In this document: piece after piece, positions 13,064-21,315 of the stretch
Numbering within the stretch: position 1 is the stretch's first letter
Layout of the letters: each line of letters opens with the position of its first letter
DNA from: an uncultured Lachnospiraceae bacterium
Lineage (GTDB): Bacteria; Bacillota; Clostridia; Lachnospirales; Lachnospiraceae
Assembly: GCA_910578825.1 (NCBI GenBank)
Contig: CAJTSB010000037.1
Location: forward strand, 1 to 24,950
Reading direction: 5' to 3'
DNA length: 24,950 bases
Notes under the pieces: model-generated
Databases searched by the model: none
What the model saw: the letters and a program-made list of their open reading frames with translations, nothing else
Told to the model about the DNA's origin: nothing
Made by a program: the position numbers and the translations under genes

Positions 13064-13732
13064 ATGATAGATAAAGTCGGCAGGCAAACGTATTATGATC
13101 ATGAAAAAGCCAATCAGATAAAGAGAAAAAACGTAGATTCTTCGGAATTTTACCTGAATCTGGATAAGCAGGGCGTCATCTATGAGCGGAGCGAAGAAAA
13201 AAAGAAGAGCTCTAAAGTAGAATCCAAACAGGAGACGTCCAAAACATCCGGAGAGAAAATGTCCTCCGGTGTGAAGGTGGAGCTTTCCCGACAGGGGAAG
13301 GAGCGGGCAGAGCGCGAGAAGACGCGTAGTGATTTTTCTGTACAGCTGCGTAAGTTTGCGGAGCAGGCAGTCATATTTTTGAAATCTTTGTGGGATAAGA
13401 TCTGGAATGAGCCAGAGAAGGAGGAGGCACAGTTCCCGGAAATTCTCGAAGAGCACATGGTGCAGGCAGAAGAAGACAGCGGGCAATATCTGCTGCCCGT
13501 GGTGGAGGAAAGCATTGTGCCTCCCGTTTATTCAAAGGATGAAATACGTGCTATTTTCCGCAGGGGAGACCGCAAAGAGATTGAGAATTTCCTGTCGGAA
13601 AACGGGCGGCGGCATCTTGTGAAAAACTCAGACTTGCTGACGCAGTATGATAAAACGGGCGCGATTGTGGGAATCAATCGTGCCGATAAGGAGATTATTC
13701 TGCACGGGGATAAACGTCAAATAAAGCTCTAG
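13064..13732 (+). CDS. Conserved-looking charged protein of unknown function
   Basis: I cannot assign a function. The 222-residue protein has a strongly charged, low-complexity middle (about residues 40-95, rich in Lys, Glu and Ser) that is probably disordered. A hydrophobic/aromatic stretch follows (SVQLRKFAEQAVIFLKSLWDKIW), which could be an amphipathic membrane-binding helix. A compact C-terminal part comes last, with YSKDEIRAIFRRGDRKEIENFL and SDLLTQYDKTGAIVGINR. There is no signal peptide. AGGGAG precedes the ATG at 13064, and an upstream in-frame ATG at 13019 would precede the -10 box. It is the first gene of the operon with the MBL hydrolase and hemZ. Confidence 0.75.
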   Translation: MIDKVGRQTYYDHEKANQIKRKNVDSSEFYLNLDKQGVIYERSEEKKKSSKVESKQETSKTSGEKMSSGVKVELSRQGKERAEREKTRSDFSVQLRKFAEQAVIFLKSLWDKIWNEPEKEEAQFPEILEEHMVQAEEDSGQYLLPVVEESIVPPVYSKDEIRAIFRRGDRKEIENFLSENGRRHLVKNSDLLTQYDKTGAIVGINRADKEIILHGDKRQIKL

Positions 13733-13781
13733 TTCACACACTTGAGAATGGAATATGAAGCATGAAAGAAAGGAATTATAG

Positions 13782-14405
13782 ATGATGAAAATTGAGCAGT
13801 ATTGCGTAGGAGCGGTACAGACGAATTGTTATTTTGCAATCAACGACGAGACGCAGGAAATGATGATCATTGACCCGGGAGATTCGGCGTCATTTCTGGC
13901 AGACAAAATCAGACAGGAAAACTTAAAACCGCAGGCGGTACTTCTGACGCATGGACATTTCGACCATGCGATGGCGGCGGAGGAGCTTGCAGGCATGTTT
14001 GATATTCAGATTTATGCGCATGAAAAGGAAAAAGACACGCTGGCACAGCCCAGGCTGAATGTATCCGGCATGATCGGACACGGAGATGTATACCATGCAG
14101 ATGTTTTCGTAAAAGACGGTGAAGTTCTTACCCTTGCGGGGATGGAAGTGAAGGTACTGTATACCCCAGGGCATACGGAGGGCGGCTGCTGTTACTATAT
14201 AGAAAAGGAAAAGGCATTGTTCAGCGGGGATACGCTGTTCTGCCAGTCCGTAGGAAGAACGGATTTTCCGCGGGGGAGCATGTCGGAGCTTGTGCGTTCC
14301 ATTAAGGAAAAATTACTTCCGCTGCCGGATGATGTCAAAGTCTATCCAGGGCATATGGGAACTACGACGATTGGCATGGAACGTATGGGAAATCCGTTTA
14401 TTTAG
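13782..14405 (+). CDS. MBL-fold metallohydrolase (glyoxalase II-like)
   Basis: The 207-residue protein is a compact metallo-beta-lactamase-fold hydrolase. THGHFDH at residues 56-62 supplies the two-metal site, with further ligands expected in TPGHTEGG, FSGDTLF and the C-terminal YPGHMG. Members resemble hydroxyacylglutathione hydrolase (GloB) but are short and lack the C-terminal glutathione-binding domain, so the natural thioester or other substrate is uncertain. GAAAGGAA precedes the tandem ATGATG start; either ATG could be used. hemZ begins 10 bases after its stop, so the two are co-transcribed. Confidence 0.9.
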   Translation: MMKIEQYCVGAVQTNCYFAINDETQEMMIIDPGDSASFLADKIRQENLKPQAVLLTHGHFDHAMAAEELAGMFDIQIYAHEKEKDTLAQPRLNVSGMIGHGDVYHADVFVKDGEVLTLAGMEVKVLYTPGHTEGGCCYYIEKEKALFSGDTLFCQSVGRTDFPRGSMSELVRSIKEKLLPLPDDVKVYPGHMGTTTIGMERMGNPFI

Positions 14406-14415
14406 AGGAGCAGAC

Positions 14416-15945
14416 ATGATAACCGTTTGTTTGAATGAGGCAAATTTTGAATACGATATCCATTCTCTGGTGAAAGCGTTCTACCCAGGGGAGGATGTGA
14501 AAGTTTCTGCAGATTTTGAGAAAATTTATGAACTGGAACAGGAGCAGGAGCCGTTGTTTCGTTTGCAGGTATCTTATTATGGGCGAACAGAGACGGACGG
14601 CAAAGATAAGGTATGCAGCAGGGAAGAGACGGAAGAGGACTGCGCAGATAAAATTGTGTTTCGTATGTTGCGCGAGTCCGCGGAGGATACAGCAAAAACC
14701 TGGGCGGATTTTTTGAACCGTGCGGATACGAAAAATCGCCTCAAACAGTGCTTATACCGGATGTTGTCGAAACATACGGGTAAGGAGCTGCCCTGGGGGA
14801 CGCTTACCGGAATCCGCCCTACAAAAATTGCCATGTCCATGCTGGAGCAGGGCAAGACGGATACGGAAATCAGGGACTTCATGGAAGAAAATTATCTGGC
14901 GTCGAGGCAGAAAATTGATTTGAGCATAGAGATTGCAGAGCGTGAACGCAAGCTGCTAAATAAGATTGACTACAGGGACGGATACAGCCTCTATGTGGGG
15001 ATTCCATTCTGCCCGAGCATTTGTTCCTACTGTTCCTTTTCCTCTTCGCCGATCGGGGCCTGGGAGGATCAGGTGGAGGCTTACCTGGACGCGCTGGAGC
15101 AGGAGATTGCGTTTACCGCCCAGGCGTGCAGCCAGAAGAAATTGAATACGGTTTATATTGGCGGCGGAACGCCAACGACTTTGACGCCGAAACAGCTGGA
15201 CAGGCTGCTTTCGAAAATAGAGGACAGCTTTGATTTTTCCAATCTGCTGGAATACACGGTGGAGGCCGGAAGGCCCGACAGCATTACGAGGGAGAAACTC
15301 TGTGTGCTGCGAAAGCACGGGATTTCTCGCATTTCCATCAATCCGCAGACAATGAAACAGGAGACATTGGACGTCATTGGGCGCCGCCATACCGTAGCGC
15401 AGACAATAGAGAGTTTTCAACTTGCCAGAGAGCTGGGATTTGACAACATCAATATGGATTTGATTGTGGGGCTGCCTGGAGAGAATCTTGACGACGCCCG
15501 GCATACGATGGAAGAGATAAGTAAATTGTCTCCTGACAATCTGACGGTTCATTCCCTTGCCATCAAGCGCGCGGCGAAATTTGCCATGTTCCCGGAGGAT
15601 TATGCGGGAATGAAGATGGAGAACAACTGGGAAATTATAGAGCTGACCGCAAAATATGCCAGGGAACTGGGGCTTTTGCCATATTACCTGTATCGACAAA
15701 AAAACATGGCGGGTAATTTTGAAAATGTAGGCTATGCCGCGCAGGGCAAAGCCGGACTCTACAACATTCTGATTATGGAGGAGAAACAGACCATCCTGGC
15801 CTTGGGCGCTGGCAGCATCTCGAAGTGCGTCGCCCCGGGGCGAAAGATTGTGCGATGCGAGAATGTGAAAGATGTTGCGCAGTATATCGCGCGGGTAGAT
15901 GAGATGATTGAGAGAAAAAGACAGCTTTTTGAGGATTGGATTTGA
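14416..15945 (+). CDS. hemZ: Oxygen-independent coproporphyrinogen dehydrogenase-like radical SAM protein HemZ
   Basis: The 509-residue protein matches Firmicutes HemZ. A family-specific N-terminal region (1-185) contains WGTLTGIRPTK. A radical SAM core follows with Cys199, Cys203 and Cys206 (CPSICSYC), then YIGGGTPTTL, EAGRPDSIT, SRISINPQTM and VGLPGE. HemN-type enzymes oxidatively decarboxylate coproporphyrinogen III; whether HemZ does this in an anaerobe, or acts in heme uptake or another radical reaction, cannot be read from sequence. The ATG at 14416 has GAGGAG upstream. The longer frame from 14290 would overlap the MBL gene and is rejected. A strong terminator follows at once. Confidence 0.93.
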   Translation: MITVCLNEANFEYDIHSLVKAFYPGEDVKVSADFEKIYELEQEQEPLFRLQVSYYGRTETDGKDKVCSREETEEDCADKIVFRMLRESAEDTAKTWADFLNRADTKNRLKQCLYRMLSKHTGKELPWGTLTGIRPTKIAMSMLEQGKTDTEIRDFMEENYLASRQKIDLSIEIAERERKLLNKIDYRDGYSLYVGIPFCPSICSYCSFSSSPIGAWEDQVEAYLDALEQEIAFTAQACSQKKLNTVYIGGGTPTTLTPKQLDRLLSKIEDSFDFSNLLEYTVEAGRPDSITREKLCVLRKHGISRISINPQTMKQETLDVIGRRHTVAQTIESFQLARELGFDNINMDLIVGLPGENLDDARHTMEEISKLSPDNLTVHSLAIKRAAKFAMFPEDYAGMKMENNWEIIELTAKYARELGLLPYYLYRQKNMAGNFENVGYAAQGKAGLYNILIMEEKQTILALGAGSISKCVAPGRKIVRCENVKDVAQYIARVDEMIERKRQLFEDWI

Positions 15946-15951
15946 TTTACA

Positions 15952-15996
15952 GAGCCGGGAACCATTTTTGGGGATTCCCGGCTCATGAATTTTTTA
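15952..15996 (+). terminator. Intrinsic terminator after hemZ
   Basis: GAGCCGGGAA at 15952-15961 pairs perfectly with TTCCCGGCTC at 15975-15984. A T-run follows at 15990-15995. The spacer of five bases between stem and T-run is a little long. On the opposite strand there is no T-run, so it serves hemZ only. Confidence 0.75.
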
Positions 15997-16185
15997 TTCC
16001 TGATCATCTTTCTTATTTTCATTTCGGATCAATGCCTGATAAATGGACATTGCGCAAATGGATGCCAGTACACCTATCGGTACCGAATCCAGGTTAATAC
16101 CGTTCATATTGCAGATTACATTGATTACCATTAATATAATCAGTACCACTGCTGTTACAGCAGCGCCTTTTAAAAAATGTTTCAT
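15994..16185 (-). CDS. Small two-helix membrane protein
   Basis: The 63-residue protein starts MKHFLKG, has a hydrophobic helix at about 8-30, a short polar loop (NMNGINLDS), a second weaker helix at about 40-58, and a charged tail ending KKDDQE. AAGGAGA lies about 10 bases before the ATG at 16185; a longer start at 16206 lacks such support. I do not recognise it. It is divergent from the AgrC-like kinase gene, and so might be a sensed peptide precursor, a modulator of the kinase, or unrelated. It lacks the cysteine-centred core expected of an AgrD peptide, apart from one Cys in the second helix. Confidence 0.55.
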   Translation of the reverse strand: MKHFLKGAAVTAVVLIILMVINVICNMNGINLDSVPIGVLASICAMSIYQALIRNENKKDDQE

Positions 16186-16349
16186 AATTTTCTGTCTCCT
16201 TCCCAAACAAATATGTATTTTCTGCGGAATAGTGTATCAGAGAAAAGAACAGTTCTATCAAAACAGTCATAAAATGCCTTAATTCATAAATAAGTGCGTT
16301 CTTTTTTCTACAAATCCTGCAGTTATTCATCATTTTTGCAGAGCAATGC

Positions 16350-16378
16350 TTGATACAAAGAATCACATACAGTATAAT
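16350..16378 (+). promoter_or_regulatory. Promoter of the AgrC/AgrA-like operon
   Basis: TTGATA at 16350-16355 and a perfect TATAAT at 16373-16378 are separated by 17 bp, with the start codon at 16413. The rest of the 227-base divergent intergenic region (16186-16412) holds an imperfect direct repeat, ACAGTTCTA at 16249 and ACAGTCATA at 16263, of uncertain meaning. Confidence 0.7.
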
Positions 16379-16412
16379 CAGGACGTAAATCTTGAAAGGA
16401 GAAAATTTTGAA

Positions 16413-17708
16413 ATGCTGCTGTCTTTTTTTCAGCTTTCTCTTGCCGTTCGTAATGTGTGGCCGAAACGCATGAGTTTAAAAGCGTTTATCGTGCTTTATA
16501 TTCTATTGTTACTTGCCGGAATGCCCGTAACGCTCTTGGGCTGTATACCATACGGTCTGTTCGGTATTTTGGTGGCAGTTTGTATATATGGACTGGTTAT
16601 CTGCCGGGATACCGCATCTCAGAATGTTTGTATGGGCATGATTGGATTTGTGCTTGCCGTTGTGACCGATAGTATGCTGTCAATTATTTTGGATATGCTG
16701 GTACCGCCGGTTTTATTAAACCAGCAGCATGTTTCTTTCGGCGTCAGTCTGATTCGCATGGCGCTGTTTTATTTTATTACGTTGCTTTGCGGCAGGCTGT
16801 TTCGAAAATTGTTATTGTCAGGCAAAGGTGTTTTACGCCTTCCGCAGACATGGTATTTGGTGGATGCCGCTTTACTGCTCCTTATCACCATTTATCTGTT
16901 CGATAATGTGATTCCGGGACAAGATGGCTCTATCGGAAAAATGATATATAATAATGTCTTACATATTTCAGGTTATCTGCTTGTGATGCTGTTTTTGATC
17001 CTTGCGATGCGCCGTTTTTGGCTGGAACAGATACAGACAGAGGCAAAGCAGAAAGCTTTGCGGGATTTACAGGATTATACATCCAATCTGGAAGTCATGT
17101 ATAACGGTCTGCGCTCTTTTAAGCATGATTACATTAACATTTTGCTTTCCATATCCGGCTATATTGAAAATGGCGATGTGGACGAATTAAAGAACTATTT
17201 TGATAATAAAATCTTCCCGACGAAGAATCTGATTGACCAGGGTGATTATAAGCTGAATCAGCTTGGGAACATCCGTGTGCTGGAAATCAAAAGTCTGCTC
17301 TGTGCAAAAATGATATACGCCCATGAGTCAGGGATTGATGTCACGATTGATATTCCCGACAGAGTGGAGAGTTTTTTGATAGATACCGTAGACCTTGCCA
17401 GAATACTGGGAATTTTTTTAGATAACGCGATAGAAGCCGCGTTAGAGACAGAACTGCCGCAAATGGGATTAAATATCATTCAGAATGAGGCTGGTGTGTC
17501 AATCATCATCAGCAATCGCTTTCGGGATGATGGTACTTCACTGCATATGTTGAAACAAAAAGGCTTTAGTACAAAGACCGGACATCAGGGAATCGGGCTT
17601 TCCAATGCTCACAGAATTATCAGTTCCTATGATAATGTATTGCTGGAAACAACAATGCAATGCGGTTGTTTTACGCAGCATATGGAACTTGCTGCCAGAA
17701 AGGAGTGA
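16413..17708 (+). CDS. AgrC-like sensor histidine kinase (GHKL, six-helix sensor)
   Basis: The 431-residue protein has an N-terminal membrane sensor of about six helices (roughly 22-200), then a coiled linker. The kinase core has the phospho-acceptor His238 in SFKHDYIN, an N-box LGIFLDNAIEAA (about 334-345), and a G-box GHQGIGLSNAH. This is the architecture of AgrC/ComD peptide-sensing kinases. I chose the ATG at 16413, which has AAAGGAGA 10 bases upstream; the longer frame begins with a TTG that lies before that ribosome binding site. The LytTR regulator starts 6 bases after its stop. No AgrB protease or AgrD peptide gene is in the window, so its signal is unknown. Confidence 0.88.
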   Translation: MLLSFFQLSLAVRNVWPKRMSLKAFIVLYILLLLAGMPVTLLGCIPYGLFGILVAVCIYGLVICRDTASQNVCMGMIGFVLAVVTDSMLSIILDMLVPPVLLNQQHVSFGVSLIRMALFYFITLLCGRLFRKLLLSGKGVLRLPQTWYLVDAALLLLITIYLFDNVIPGQDGSIGKMIYNNVLHISGYLLVMLFLILAMRRFWLEQIQTEAKQKALRDLQDYTSNLEVMYNGLRSFKHDYINILLSISGYIENGDVDELKNYFDNKIFPTKNLIDQGDYKLNQLGNIRVLEIKSLLCAKMIYAHESGIDVTIDIPDRVESFLIDTVDLARILGIFLDNAIEAALETELPQMGLNIIQNEAGVSIIISNRFRDDGTSLHMLKQKGFSTKTGHQGIGLSNAHRIISSYDNVLLETTMQCGCFTQHMELAARKE

Positions 17709-17714
17709 CATTGT

Positions 17715-18434
17715 ATGCTGAACATCTTTGTATGCGAAGATAATACCATTCAGCGGCAAACGATCGTGCAAATCATCCAAAATACCGTGCTGATAGAAGA
17801 ACTGGATATGCAGCTTGTGTTAGAGGCAGGAGATCCTTATGTGTTGTTGGAGAAAGTCAGGGCCAGCCAAAACACAGGCATTTACTTCCTTGATATTGAT
17901 TTAAACAGCGACATGAACGGAATGAAACTGGCACAACAGATCAGATTGTTTGATCCCCGTGGTTTTATCATATTCATAACCGCACATTCGGAACTAAGCT
18001 ATATGACCTTTCAGTACCGGGTGGAGGCAATGGACTTCGTATTAAAAGACAACCCTGCCGAGGCAAAGGTAAAAATCAGAGAATGCCTGTTACATGCAAT
18101 GGAGCGCTACACGCTCCAGACCAACAGGACACATAAGGTTTATACTGCTCAGATCGGCGGACGAAAAATCAGCGTAGATTATGATGATATTTTGTTTTTT
18201 GAAACCTCCGGTAATATCCATAAAGTCATTCTACATGCGAAAGACCGCCAAATTGAATTTTCCAGTACCCTGAAAGAACTGACAGATAGATTAGACGATA
18301 ACTTTGTGCGCTGCCATCGGTCATTTCTGGTAAATAAAAATAACATAAAAGAAGTAGACGTTAAAAAGCGGATCATCTGTTTTACCAACGGAGAAACCTG
18401 CCAGATGTCCACGCGCATGATGAAAGGACTCTGA
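17715..18434 (+). CDS. AgrA-like LytTR response regulator
   Basis: The 239-residue protein has a receiver domain with acidic pocket Glu8/Asp9 and phospho-acceptor Asp60 in YFLDIDL. A FITAHSELSYMTFQYRVEAMDFVLKD stretch closely resembles Staphylococcus AgrA. The C-terminal LytTR DNA-binding domain (about 140-239) includes YDDILFFETS, RQIEF, LKELTDRLDDNFVRCHRSFLVN and a closing STRMMKGL. The Cys in RCHRSF corresponds to a redox-sensitive Cys of AgrA. AAAGGAG precedes the ATG. It is co-transcribed with the kinase. Its targets are unknown; no clear pair of LytTR direct repeats at 21-bp spacing was seen nearby. Confidence 0.9.
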   Translation: MLNIFVCEDNTIQRQTIVQIIQNTVLIEELDMQLVLEAGDPYVLLEKVRASQNTGIYFLDIDLNSDMNGMKLAQQIRLFDPRGFIIFITAHSELSYMTFQYRVEAMDFVLKDNPAEAKVKIRECLLHAMERYTLQTNRTHKVYTAQIGGRKISVDYDDILFFETSGNIHKVILHAKDRQIEFSSTLKELTDRLDDNFVRCHRSFLVNKNNIKEVDVKKRIICFTNGETCQMSTRMMKGL

Positions 18435-18478
18435 ACAAAAAGTTTTGCCACCGTTTTCCTGGATTTTCTGTGTTTGAC

Positions 18479-18507
18479 TTGACAAATTAGTTTATTGAGA
18501 GTAAACT
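18479..18507 (+). promoter_or_regulatory. Promoter of the BlaI-M56 operon
   Basis: A perfect TTGACA at 18479-18484 and TAAACT at 18502-18507 are 17 bp apart. The spacer and -10 box lie inside the first operator dyad, so repressor binding would block polymerase. Confidence 0.7.
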
Positions 18508-18534
18508 GACATTAGTTCATTAACAATAAACTAA
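18487..18534. promoter_or_regulatory. Two BlaI-type operator dyads
   Basis: Two 23-bp imperfect dyads lie 25 bp apart. At 18487-18509 TTAGTTTA and TAAACTGA flank a 7-bp centre, and at 18512-18534 TTAGTTCA and TAAACTAA flank another. They cover the promoter and extend to just before the ribosome binding site, consistent with autorepression by the BlaI-type protein encoded next. Confidence 0.65.
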
Positions 18535-18545
18535 GAGGTGATATC

Positions 18546-18902
18546 ATGATAGATACAAATTTAGGAGTTGTGGAAGCCCGTTTTGCAGACCTTATCTGGC
18601 AGCACGAGCCGATTCATTCCCGGGAACTGGCGCAAGTCTGCGCCCGGGAATTAAACTGGAAACGCCCCACCACATATAATGTCCTTCGGAAACTCTGTGA
18701 AAAGGGAATTTTCCAGAATGACCAGGGTATCGTTTCCTCAAAAATCAGCCGGCAGGATTTCTATGGCATACAGGGGGAACATTTTGTGGCGCAGGCCTTT
18801 GATGGCTCGCTGCCGGCATTTGTCGCTGCGTTTACGACACGGAAAAAATTATCCGAGGCAGAGATTCAGGAATTGATGGATATTATTCAGGATGGGAGGT
18901 AA
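18546..18902 (+). CDS. BlaI/MecI/CopY-family transcriptional repressor
   Basis: The 118-residue protein has the winged-helix fold of BlaI/MecI: an N-terminal helix LGVVEARFADLIWQHEPIHSRELAQ, a recognition region KRPTTYNVLRKLCEKGIFQ (about 38-57), and a C-terminal dimerisation helix region KKLSEAEIQELMDII. These repressors bind promoter dyads as dimers and are inactivated when a partner M56 protease signals. The ATG at 18546 has AGAGGTGAT upstream. The M56 gene begins 3 bases after its stop, the classic repressor-sensor pairing. The target genes beyond its own operon are unknown. Confidence 0.92.
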   Translation: MIDTNLGVVEARFADLIWQHEPIHSRELAQVCARELNWKRPTTYNVLRKLCEKGIFQNDQGIVSSKISRQDFYGIQGEHFVAQAFDGSLPAFVAAFTTRKKLSEAEIQELMDIIQDGR

Positions 18903-18905
18903 GAT

Positions 18906-21176
18906 ATGGGATTTTGTTATGAGGCATTAACAATTCTGTTTCAGTTAAGCGTCACAGGAAGCATTGCCATTTTAGCGGTCTTAATGCTCCGTCTTCTGCT
19001 GTGCAAAGCTCCGAGGCAGTTCTCCTATTTGCTTTGGGGAATTGCGCTTTTCCGCCTGTTGTGCCCGGTTTCTCTCCCCTCTTCCATCTCCTTCTGGAAT
19101 CTGGCAAATTTCGTAGAGAAGGATTTTATGCCAATCGCAGAACAGCGTGTGAATTTTACGGAGCCAACTTTTGAGGAAGAGGAAAATAAGAATGTAATTA
19201 CAAATAAGAATGTTGCGATAGAATCTGTTTCCGGGAAAGACGAAAGGGTTCTTCCGGTACAGGCCCAGAATACCGGACGGATTGTGGATGCAAAGGAATC
19301 CTTTAAGGCAGCGTTTGCGTTTATTTTGTTCGCAGTTTGGCTGCTGGGAGCTGTGGGTCTGGCTGGTTACGGTATGTTGTCCGCCCAGCGGCTGAGAGGT
19401 CAGCTAAGATGTTCTTTGCATATCCGGGACAATATTTATCTGGCGGATGGTATCGCAACGCCCTTTGTTTTTGGTTTGCTGCGCCCGAAGATTTATCTGC
19501 CTTCCTGTCTTGGGGAACAGGAACGGGATTATATTATTCTCCACGAACAATACCATATTTTTCGCAGGGATTACCTGTTCCGGGTTCTGGCATTTGCCGC
19601 TTTGTGTTTGCATTGGTTCAATCCGCTTGTGTGGCAGGCTTTTGCGTTGTCGGGGAAAGATATGGAGATGAGCTGTGATGAGGCGGTAATGAAAAAGATT
19701 GGGCGCGATATTCGCTTTGAATACGCGCAGTCTTTGCTTTCTTTTGCAGTTGGAGGAAAAAGAATGGCAGGGATTTCCATGTCGTTTGGGGAGGACGATA
19801 CCAAAAGCCGTATCAAAAATGTGCTCAATTATAAAAAACCTGGTATTATAATTGTGGTAATTGCTGCGCTTGCCTGTGCGCTTACGGCAGTGTGTTTGAT
19901 CACGAATCCGAATGTTTCCGTTTCAAAAAATAATTCGTCTTCATCCGGCTCGGTATTGCCAAACATCATTTTCGGGGACAAAGAGAATATTTTTCAATTC
20001 GGCTATCAGCAGATAACACCGGAAGAGGAAAAGGTGATGAAAGAGGAAATTAAGAAATCTAATGATTCCGGTTATCCAGAGGAATTTGATGTTTCCTGTT
20101 GTAATTTTTTTAATCTGAAGAAGGTGGTCTCGAAACAGGACGGGATGCAAACGGCAACATATTATGGCTGGTCGTATTATGCGGAATACAAGTATGGGGA
20201 GGGCGGTTTGGAAAAGGTTAGCGGCTCCCATACGCCGGAGGCGTTGACGTTTCGGATAGATGAGAATGGATATCATCTGGAGGAATACTGGATTCCAGGG
20301 GATGGAGACGACTATTATACGGATATCCAGAAGAAATTTCCCGGGGATATTGTGAAAGATGCGATGGACGGAGAGAAATTTGTACTGGAACAGATAAGGG
20401 ATTGTTATGCGCAGGCAATTTCTTATGGAAATGTTGACACGGATCCAATCATTGAGCGTTTTATAGAGGAAATTTGCTCTGGAATGCCAGAGCAAAGCTC
20501 GAACCCGCAGGATTATCTAGAGGCCCATGATTGGGAATGCCGGGAGTTAAGTTTTTATGACAGTTATACGGTCAGTTATTGTGTCAGTCGTTTTGAGGCG
20601 GGAATGGAAACCGGACTGGAAGGGCAGGTCATGGCAAGGATATTGGAAGAACTTTTGGGGACGAAAGGAAAACTTTCTTTCAATGCAGGGCAGGCGTCCA
20701 ATGGACAGGAGTGGTATGATTCCCTGAAAAAGGATGCGCCTGAGATTCTTAAGGATTATATCGCGCAGGAAAAGGAACCTGCGGTGACGGAACTTGGGAT
20801 CCCGGTGTGTCTGCCGGAAAACTCAAGCTGGATTCAGAATCCGGTATGGAAACAATCAGATGAACACCGTCTTGAAATACAGTATTATGATTCGATACTG
20901 GAAGGGCAGTGTACACTCTGGGTGGTCAAAGACGAAAACCTGGATTTGCCTGAGTCCGGAGAACAGGATTGGAAAGAAGAAACGTGGGGAGGAACGACAG
21001 GTTCTGGAAAGATGGTAAATGTGAACGTGAAATATAATCAAACCCAGGTGCTTGCGGAATGGGAATATCAGAATTATCGGTTTGCCATTTTGGGGGAAGT
21101 TCCGGCAGGGCAGCCTGATGCAGTTATATCTCCGGTACCCAAGACAGCTTTAAATGTGATAATGGGTCTGGACTAA
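18906..21176 (+). CDS. M56-family (BlaR1-like) membrane metalloprotease sensor with novel ectodomain
   Basis: The 756-residue protein has a BlaR1-type membrane protease part: helices near 8-32, 38-60, 135-158 and 225-245, with zinc-protease motif HEQYH at 213-217, CDEAV near 257-261, and MSFGEDDTKSRIKNVL before a further helix at about 315-335. A roughly 420-residue extracellular region follows. Unlike BlaR1, this region has no SxxK/SxN/KTG beta-lactam-binding motifs. It is acidic, rich in Tyr, Trp and Gly, and contains DDYYTDIQKKFPGDI. It should relay an unknown envelope or extracellular signal to the BlaI-type repressor. GGGAGGT precedes the ATG. Confidence 0.88.
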   Translation: MGFCYEALTILFQLSVTGSIAILAVLMLRLLLCKAPRQFSYLLWGIALFRLLCPVSLPSSISFWNLANFVEKDFMPIAEQRVNFTEPTFEEEENKNVITNKNVAIESVSGKDERVLPVQAQNTGRIVDAKESFKAAFAFILFAVWLLGAVGLAGYGMLSAQRLRGQLRCSLHIRDNIYLADGIATPFVFGLLRPKIYLPSCLGEQERDYIILHEQYHIFRRDYLFRVLAFAALCLHWFNPLVWQAFALSGKDMEMSCDEAVMKKIGRDIRFEYAQSLLSFAVGGKRMAGISMSFGEDDTKSRIKNVLNYKKPGIIIVVIAALACALTAVCLITNPNVSVSKNNSSSSGSVLPNIIFGDKENIFQFGYQQITPEEEKVMKEEIKKSNDSGYPEEFDVSCCNFFNLKKVVSKQDGMQTATYYGWSYYAEYKYGEGGLEKVSGSHTPEALTFRIDENGYHLEEYWIPGDGDDYYTDIQKKFPGDIVKDAMDGEKFVLEQIRDCYAQAISYGNVDTDPIIERFIEEICSGMPEQSSNPQDYLEAHDWECRELSFYDSYTVSYCVSRFEAGMETGLEGQVMARILEELLGTKGKLSFNAGQASNGQEWYDSLKKDAPEILKDYIAQEKEPAVTELGIPVCLPENSSWIQNPVWKQSDEHRLEIQYYDSILEGQCTLWVVKDENLDLPESGEQDWKEETWGGTTGSGKMVNVNVKYNQTQVLAEWEYQNYRFAILGEVPAGQPDAVISPVPKTALNVIMGLD

Positions 21177-21315
21177 CTAATAGCGGAGAAGATTTGTTTT
21201 CTATCATACAGTAATAACATTTTCTGAAAATTTGTCCGATATTAATATATAAGCAGTCAAAACAACATTAGTTTGTATAGAAATGGATTTCAGGATAGTT
21301 TCAGGGAGGAAGACT
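21177..21315 (+). other. Intergenic region with a possible sigma-28-type promoter
   Basis: This AT-rich gap has no obvious sigma-A promoter or terminator. TAAC at 21215-21218 and TCCGATAT at 21235-21242, 16 bases apart, resemble the flagellar sigma-D/sigma-28 consensus (TAAA, N15, GCCGATAT) and could drive the DUF6033-like gene. A single TTAGTTTG at 21268-21275 resembles one half of the BlaI dyad; the other half is absent. Confidence 0.3.

Noticed and set aside
14956..15699. Minus-strand 247-codon open frame opposite hemZ.
   Set aside because: hemZ motifs are fully conserved on the plus strand, so this is a shadow frame.
15994..16185. Small membrane protein as an AgrD-type autoinducer precursor.
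   Set aside because: It is too long, has two hydrophobic helices and lacks the usual Cys-centred peptide core followed by the conserved acidic processing segment; no AgrB is nearby.
16249..16271. ACAGTTCTA and ACAGTCATA as an AgrA/LytTR binding site.
   Set aside because: Start-to-start spacing is 14 bp rather than the usual 21, and the repeats match only partly.
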